This document shows positions 58,341 through 64,000 of a stretch of DNA of 64,000 nt, piece by piece (the stretch's first letter is position 1; every line of letters begins with the position of its first letter). Location of the stretch: NCBI GenBank assembly GCA_014360825.1, contig JACIWT010000003.1, positions 151,148-215,147 on the forward strand. The letters are read 5' to 3'. The position numbers and the translations under genes were made by a program. Under the pieces are notes generated by a model that made no database searches, was not told the origin of the DNA, and worked only from the letters and a program-made list of their open reading frames with translations. The DNA comes from Chloroflexota bacterium. GTDB lineage: Bacteria > Chloroflexota > Anaerolineae > UBA2200 > JACIWT01.

Positions 58341-60827
58341 TCAGGCGGGCACTAGTTCTGGCTCTTTGGTGACACCTAATACCTCGGCCACCCCGGGCAC
58401 TTCTGGCCATTTTCTTAGCCGCCGATCAAGTTGTGGCCGCGCTGCCTCGTTCTCCCGGCGGATGGTCTCCGGGTCAAAAGAGCGCAGTGTGGCATCCATC
58501 TCCGTGATGACCTGGGCGTATTTCTGGCCTTCGGCAGCGGAAATCCACTCCACTCGGAAGCGCTGCGGGGATATGCCCATTGTTGCTAACTGTTGTGCCA
58601 GGCGCTCGAAACGCTTGGCTGCATGGTGTTGTCCGGTGATGTAGTGGCAGTCCTGCGGATGGCAGCCGGAGACCAGCACCATGCCCGCGCCGCGGCGGAA
58701 TGCTTCGAACACGAAGTCCGCATCCATGCGCGCCGAACACATAACCCGGATACCCCGCGAGGTGGGTGGATACTGGAAATGGCCCGTGCCCGCTGAATCA
58801 GCACCACCGTAACTGCACCAGTGGCACATGAAGGCCAGTATCTTTTTCTCCGGACTCTCGGCCAAGAGGGCGTGGATTTGCGCCAGTACTTGTGCATCTG
58901 TAAAGTGCATTTGCGTGATGGCGTTTTGTGGACACTCCGCCACACATGCCCCGCAGCCGTGGCATTTGGCTGGAATAACCTCGGCGACCTTTCCGGGTTC
59001 GATGACGATGGCGTTATACGGGCACTTGGTAGCACAGATGCCGCACTTGTCGCCTCCTTCTGCACGGATGCACCTATCGGGCCATACACAAGCCACAATG
59101 GGCTCGATCTCCCAATAACCAGAAGATAACACTCGGCTGGCTCGCGATGCCGCAGCACTACCCTGGGCGACACTGGATGGAATATCTTTGGGCCCTTGTG
59201 CTGCGCCAGCCAGGAATATCCCTTCGGTTGGTGTATCAATGGGCTTTAATTTCGGGTGATATTCCATATAAAAGCCGCTGGGATCGCGCGGTATGGTCAG
59301 GACAGAACTCAATTCCTCTGCGTCCGGACGGGGGATCGCTGCGGTGGATAGGACCACCATCTCGCTCTCCACTTCCACCATCTGCCCCAGGCTGATATCC
59401 TCAGCCCGGATGAGCAGGTTCTTTGTCTCTGGGTCCTCGATGATGGCCGAGGGTCGCCCTTGGATAAAGCGGATGCCCATATCCCGCGCCCGTTGATAGA
59501 ATTCCTCATATCCCTTGGCTGGGGTACGGATATCCATATAGAAGATAGCCACTTCCATATCCGGGTATGTGGTCTTAAGGGCGATGGCGTTTTTGATAGT
59601 GTACATACAACAGAACCCAGAACAATAAATATGGTAGCGGCTGTCCCTGGACCCAACGCATTGGACAAAAGCGATGCTCTTCGGCGTCTTTTTATCCGAA
59701 GGACGTATGACTTCGCCGACTGTGGGGCCACTGGAGTTAGTCAATCGCTCCAGTTCAAGGGCCGTCAGGATGTTCTCGTACCGCCCATAGCCATATTCTT
59801 CCAGAGGTGTGGGGTCGAAAACATTGAAGCCTGTGGCCACCAGGATAGTCCCGACGTCTAGATCTATTTCTTCCTCTTTCTGAGAGAAGTCAATGGCATC
59901 CAATTTCCCACACGCTTCCACGCATTTGTAGCACTTGATGCAGTGGTCCATATCAATTGCGTAGACTAGGGGGACCGCCTGGGCGTGGGGGACGTCAATG
60001 GCTTTGCGGGGAGCCGCGTTGGCCTCAAATTCATTGGGTATCTCAATGGGACATGCCTTGGCACAAAGGCCACAACCATTACAACGGTCGGCTATGACGT
60101 ATCGAGGCCTCTGGAGCACTTTGACCCGGAAGTTCCCTATGAACCCATCAACTCGTGTTACCTCTGCATTGGAGAGGATTTTGATGTTGGGGTGACGCGC
60201 CGCGTCCACCATCTTGGGGGCGAGAATTCATATCGAACAATCCATGGTGGGAAAAGTCTTGTTCAACTGGGCCATCCGGCCACCGATGGTGAGATCTTTT
60301 TCCACCAGGTAAGTCTCAAACCCCATGTCACCCAGGTCAAGAGCAGCGCTGATGCCAGCGATGCCGCCACCAATCACCAAGGCCCGTTTGGTAATGGGGA
60401 CTTTGATCATCTGTAGCGCTGTGAGGTAGCGGGCTTTGGCCACCGCGCTGGCGACCATATCCTTGGCCTTGGCCAATGCTGCTTCTGGCTCGTGTGTGTG
60501 CACCCAGGTGTCTTGTTCCCGGATGTTCGCCATCTCCATCAAAAAGGGATTTAGCCCCGCTTCGGCCACGCATTGCCGGAAGGTAGGCTCGTGTAGGCGG
60601 ACGCTGCACGCTGCCACCACGACCCTGTTCAGATTGTGTTCCGCGATGTCCTTTTTGATTAGATTCTGTCCGGGGTCACCACAAAGATACAAGTAGTCCC
60701 GCGAGACTACCACATCGGGTAAAGTGGCTGCATACTCAGCCACTTCTTTGGGAGAGATGACCCCACCGATATTCGAGCCGCAATGGCAAATGTACACACC
60801 AATGCGAGGTCGCCCATTTTCGCTCAT
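58341..60827 (-). CDS. hdrA: HdrA-type flavoprotein, predicted selenoprotein, fused to MvhD
   Basis: Read through TGA at 60230-60228, the gene encodes 828 residues. N-terminal [12 protein letters not shown] is followed by the FAD site [18 protein letters not shown] and [18 protein letters not shown]. Next is a CSI-U motif at residues 197-200, where homologues have CxxC before ILxPKMVDxARHPNI. Then come ferredoxin sites [14 protein letters not shown] and [35 protein letters not shown], two C-terminal ferredoxin sites, and an MvhD domain (about 700-810; [19 protein letters not shown]). The ATG at 60827 follows GAGAGGTAGGGAT. A SECIS-like hairpin follows the TGA. HdrA carries the bifurcating flavin. 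Automated callers will split this gene in two. Confidence 0.9.
60191..60210 (-). promoter_or_regulatory. SECIS-like hairpin after the HdrA TGA
   Basis: On the minus strand a hairpin begins 17 nt after the TGA (60210 down to 60191). GGT, a bulged G, then GACGC pair with GCGTC and ACC around a GGC loop. This resembles the upper stem of the E. coli fdhF element (GGU, bulged U, GC, G-rich loop, GC, ACC). Known bacterial SECIS limits (upper stem-loop 16-37 nt after UGA, a G among the first loop bases) are met. It lies within the coding sequence. Confidence 0.7.
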
Positions 60828-60883
60828 ATCCCTACCTCTCTCGGAATTCATCTCACAACAAATCCCCGCAGGGAGATTACGCT

Positions 60884-60906
60884 TACTACCTCAACTCCAG
60901 GTAGTA
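60884..60906 (-). other. Small hairpin in the leader of hdrA
   Basis: An 8-bp perfect stem TACTACCT / AGGTAGTA with a 7-nt loop lies in the 119-bp gap between the AOR 1 ferredoxin gene and hdrA. No U-run follows. It could be a weak attenuator or a processing site that sets different levels of the two halves of the operon. Confidence 0.45.
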
Positions 60907-60946
60907 ATGTGTGGTAATCCACCCTCGCGCGGATGAAGTTTTGGAC

Positions 60947-61423
60947 TTATAGCAACTCTTTCAGTAACTTGGCCACCGCTTCACGGCGAGACTTCTGCGC
61001 CACAATATCAGGCGTGGACAAGCTCAGAGCCTCCTTGGGACAGTACGCCACGCACTGCGGTCCCTCCTGATCGGCGCAGAGATCACACATTGCCACGACC
61101 TTGGTGGCCGAGTCGAGCATGATCGCTCCAAACTCGCACGCCGAAACGCACCAACCGCACCCGTTGCACTTGTCTTTGTCCACCAAGATAGTGCCTGTCT
61201 CCGGGCTTTGCGAGAGGGCGTCTCTGGGGCAGGCGATGACGCAAGGCGCATCCTCGCAGTTGCGGCAGGAGACCGACATCATGACCACCGGCTCGATACG
61301 CACGACACGGATGCGGGATTTCAAGGGGTCGAAAACGCCCTCTTTCGTTGCCGAACAAATCAACTCGCACGTTTGGCATCCGACGCATTTGTCGGGATCA
61401 CAGACGATGTATTTGTGTACCAT
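60947..61423 (-). CDS. AOR-associated 4Fe-4S ferredoxin subunit (AorB/BamC-like)
   Basis: A 158-residue iron-sulfur protein of the type with four 4Fe-4S sites: CVGCQTCELICSATKEG, CRNCEDAPCVIACPRDAL, CNGCGWCVSACEFGAI and CDLCADQEGPQCVAYCPKEAL. This pattern matches the small electron-transfer subunits of AOR, BamBC and DMSO reductase-type complexes. The ATG at 61423 lies 2 bp after the AOR 1 stop, with GTGGGGGTCT upstream, so it is the direct partner of AOR 1. Confidence 0.88.
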   Translation of the reverse strand: MVHKYIVCDPDKCVGCQTCELICSATKEGVFDPLKSRIRVVRIEPVVMMSVSCRNCEDAPCVIACPRDALSQSPETGTILVDKDKCNGCGWCVSACEFGAIMLDSATKVVAMCDLCADQEGPQCVAYCPKEALSLSTPDIVAQKSRREAVAKLLKELL

Positions 61424-61425
61424 GT

Positions 61426-63267
61426 TCAGACCCCCACTTCCTCGGCTATATCTTCCAGTCCCAACTCGATTAACTTTTCCTTCGGAATCAGCCCGTCCTT
61501 GGTCCACCCGCGCGCTTCATAATAGTCATCAATTCCAAGGCGCAGTTCTTCTGGAGTGACATAATGTCCCTTGGCGGGCCCGTCGGGAATGGGCTCCTCG
61601 GTGAAACGTGGCGGGAGCCAGTCGTCCTGTTTGGTCCAACCCTCGCGGATGTTGAAAGCCTTCTTTAGATTGCACACCCGCTCGCCTAGCGTTCGGAGGT
61701 CGTCCGGCGTCATCTCAATGCCCGTGGTCATTGTGTAAAGTCGAGAAACCTCAGCGTGGAAATCTTTGAAGCAGCCGCGCAAGAATTTGCAGAGCATGAC
61801 GATATCGTAGAGAGAAGCGTATTCTTCCTTCTCTTTGACGATTTTTCCTCGACCTTTCTCCATCTTGAAGCGGTCTACCTCACCCTTGATATCCGCCTCG
61901 TAGGCCAGCGAACGGTTGTGACAGCCGCCCCGCGTGCCCACAGCCAGGCCGACGGCAAAGGTCTTCAGGCTGCGAGGGTCATAGCCGCACATCTCAAGCC
62001 CCTTGACGTGCATGGCCCATTTCTCGCTCCCCTTGCCGATCTCGGCAGAGGCCCGTTTAACGCCCTCGGCCAAGACATCACCGATGCCATCGCGATGGGC
62101 GATCTTGTCCACCAAAGCCACGGCGGCCTCGTGATTGCCGAACTCCATTTCCAGGCCGTCGAAATCTCCTTTGGTCAGGACACCACGCTGGTAGCACTCC
62201 ATAGCAAAGGACACGGTGACGCCCGTGCTCAGGGTATCCATTCCGTAATGGTCGCATTGGTCAGCCAATTTGATGATGGCGGGGAAGTAATCAATGCCAC
62301 AATTTGGCCCCAGTGCATAAAGGGTCTCGTAGTCAATGGAAACCCGAGCGCCTGTATATGGCCCTTCTGCTACTGAAGTAACTTGTTCGCACGCGATAGC
62401 GCACCCTGAGCAGGCCACGGCCTTCTCAGTGAAGTGTTCGTGCATGTATTCGCCGCTGACCTTCTCGGCTCCCTCGAACGTCGTCTGCTGGAAATTGCGG
62501 GTGGGGAGCACGCCAATCCGGTTCATGGCCAGAACGTTGGCCGGAGTCCCCAGGATGCGGTATTTCTCCGTCGCTGATCCCTGCGCCAACTTGATCAGAG
62601 GCAAGCAGGCTTTCTTCAAGCCCTCTAGATCCGCCACCTTGATAGGATGCGAGCCTCGGATGGCGATCGCTTTGAGGTTCTTGGAACCCATCACTGCCCC
62701 ATTGCCGCAGCGTCCTGCCTGACGCCCGCGGTCATTGCCTATACTTGCAAAGCGAATTAGATTTTCGCCCGCGACGCCGATGCTTGAGACTCGTACCGTC
62801 TCATCACCGATCTTCTGGCGGATTAACTCTTCGGTCTCAAAACAGCCTTTCCCCCATAAGTCTGCTGCGTCTCGGAACTCGACCAGATCGTCGTCAATGA
62901 ATATCCAGGTTGGCTTCTCAGCCCGCCCTTTGATCACGATCCCGTCGTATCCGGCTCGCCTCATAGTTTGGGAGAAGTAACTGGAGGCCAGCGAGTCGGC
63001 GATGAAACCCGTGAGCGGGGACTTGGATGCCACCCCGTGTTTCGTGCCGACCGGCACAATGGTGCCGCCGAAGGCACTACATGCGAAACACAAGGCGTTA
63101 TCGGGGCCTAAAGGATCAACGCCCTTTGGCGTGTTGTCGTATGCCAAGCGCGTCGCCAACCCCACGCCTCCCACATACTTCTTGAGGAAATCCTCGTGAA
63201 TGTGCTGCACCCAGCTCTTCTTAGTCGTTAGGTCAATGTGCAGGATTCTGCCCGTATACGAATACAT
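61426..63267 (-). CDS. Aldehyde ferredoxin oxidoreductase 1 (tungsten enzyme, BamB/AorA group)
   Basis: A 613-residue AOR-family protein. N-terminal signposts are YTGRILHIDLTT, GGVGLATRLAYD, SKSPLTGFIADSLAS and AGYDGIVIKGRA; cofactor-binding GRQAGRCGNGAVMGSKNLKAIAI follows. Cluster ligands are Cys286, Cys289 and Cys293 (ACSGCAIAC) plus Cys in GTRGGCHNRS. The ATG follows GGGAGGATAAA and starts 1 bp after the MoaD-like stop. Physical coupling with an AorB-like subunit and Hdr/Flx genes suggests a large complex. The family includes true aldehyde oxidoreductases and the benzoyl-CoA reductase BamB; sequence inspection alone cannot choose. Confidence 0.92.
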   Translation of the reverse strand: MYSYTGRILHIDLTTKKSWVQHIHEDFLKKYVGGVGLATRLAYDNTPKGVDPLGPDNALCFACSAFGGTIVPVGTKHGVASKSPLTGFIADSLASSYFSQTMRRAGYDGIVIKGRAEKPTWIFIDDDLVEFRDAADLWGKGCFETEELIRQKIGDETVRVSSIGVAGENLIRFASIGNDRGRQAGRCGNGAVMGSKNLKAIAIRGSHPIKVADLEGLKKACLPLIKLAQGSATEKYRILGTPANVLAMNRIGVLPTRNFQQTTFEGAEKVSGEYMHEHFTEKAVACSGCAIACEQVTSVAEGPYTGARVSIDYETLYALGPNCGIDYFPAIIKLADQCDHYGMDTLSTGVTVSFAMECYQRGVLTKGDFDGLEMEFGNHEAAVALVDKIAHRDGIGDVLAEGVKRASAEIGKGSEKWAMHVKGLEMCGYDPRSLKTFAVGLAVGTRGGCHNRSLAYEADIKGEVDRFKMEKGRGKIVKEKEEYASLYDIVMLCKFLRGCFKDFHAEVSRLYTMTTGIEMTPDDLRTLGERVCNLKKAFNIREGWTKQDDWLPPRFTEEPIPDGPAKGHYVTPEELRLGIDDYYEARGWTKDGLIPKEKLIELGLEDIAEEVGV

Positions 63268-63268
63268 T

Positions 63269-63547
63269 TTATCCTCCCGCTTCTTGAAACATTAGGATCA
63301 GTTTTTGTCCCTCTTGGACTTGTACGTCCAGGCTCTGCGCCGGACGTTTCCCGTCAATGACGAAAAAATAGGGTGCTACGAATTCGTGGGTCTGCGGTGC
63401 GAAGACCTGCCCTATCAATACCGGATATCGGTTCGTCAGTGCCGTCACCACATCGCGGAGGGTAGCTCCTTCGCTGACCTCAATCTCTACCGCCTTCTCT
63501 TGGGTCAGGCGTCGGGCGAGGCCGAACATCTCCACAGTGAGTTTCAC
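63269..63547 (-). CDS. MoaD/ThiS-family sulfur-carrier protein
   Basis: A ubiquitin-like protein of about 92 residues ending in the expected Gly-Gly (FQEAGG), the site for thiocarboxylate formation. LRDVVTALTNRYPVLIGQVF and a C-terminal beta-grasp half fit the family. It has GTG 63547 as preferred start (longer alternative GTG 63559), behind AGGGGGTGATC. It lies 1 bp before AOR 1 and likely supplies sulfur for its tungstopterin dithiolene. This is a common linkage of MoaD-like proteins with AOR genes. Confidence 0.82.
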   Translation of the reverse strand: MKLTVEMFGLARRLTQEKAVEIEVSEGATLRDVVTALTNRYPVLIGQVFAPQTHEFVAPYFFVIDGKRPAQSLDVQVQEGQKLILMFQEAGG

Positions 63548-63562
63548 TCTAGAGATCACCCC

Positions 63563-64000
<438 letters not shown>

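Overview
The window reads as a chromosomal segment of an anaerobic bacterium, most likely a member of the Chloroflexota (Anaerolineae-like). The pointers are a very large secreted protein with Pro-Thr linkers that ends in a short PTPTPTPE...YYLRMPIIIKK tail of the kind common in that phylum, many lipoproteins with T/P-rich spacers, two tungsten-type aldehyde ferredoxin oxidoreductases and an Hdr/Flx-type electron-transfer operon. The phylum is inferred from style and gene content; no rRNA is present to confirm it.

Layout. 1-1.3 kb (minus): a truncated DUF123 gene and a FemAB-type aminoacyltransferase. 1.6-13.3 kb (plus): one 3,888-residue secreted protein built from 16 Ig-like modules, three parallel beta-helices and other adhesion or sugar-binding modules, arranged as a roughly 2.44-kb super-repeat. 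13.4-20 kb (minus): surE, an ABC-2 exporter, a lipoprotein, a MrfA-like helicase and a PrsW-like protease in one tight operon. 20.2-27.8 kb (plus): a processive glycosyltransferase, tRNA-Arg(CCT), udk, psuG, then an ECF vitamin transporter (two ATPases, T and S components) followed directly by coaX, which points to pantothenate uptake. tRNA-Pro(GGG), a phosphodiesterase and a GH13 lipoprotein follow. 30.6-39.5 kb (minus): an envelope-stress and efflux block with a DUF2680-like secreted protein, an HtrA lipoprotein, MacAB-like ATPase, adaptor and permease, and a two-component system. 39.6-41 kb: an IS110-family element with a structured 5' noncoding region. 41.1-44.4 kb (minus): a PadR regulator, a small coiled-coil protein, a LmbE/PIG-L gene broken by one in-frame TGA, and an ABC-2 exporter.

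44.5-50.5 kb: two divergent blocks around a Crp/Fnr regulator. Leftward are two DGC-type putative zinc proteins, DUF1805, a TauE/SafE exporter and a small Cys-rich protein. Rightward are two ferredoxins, a hemerythrin and a Zn-ribbon protein. The Crp/Fnr gene and the first ferredoxin share an almost identical core promoter. This looks like an uncharacterised redox, sulfur or metal module.

51.5-64 kb (minus): a GAPDH fragment, a MoaD-like carrier, AOR 1, its FeS partner, HdrA, HdrC, MvhD, FlxC, FlxB, FlxA, a polyferredoxin and AOR 2. The main discovery is that HdrA is interrupted by an in-frame TGA exactly where homologues have the second Cys of a CxxC. It is followed 17 nt later by a bulged hairpin resembling a bacterial SECIS element, so HdrA is very probably a selenoprotein (CxxU). 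It is also fused to a C-terminal MvhD domain, and no HdrB is visible. Together these genes could couple aldehyde oxidation to flavin-based electron bifurcation or confurcation with ferredoxin and NAD(H).
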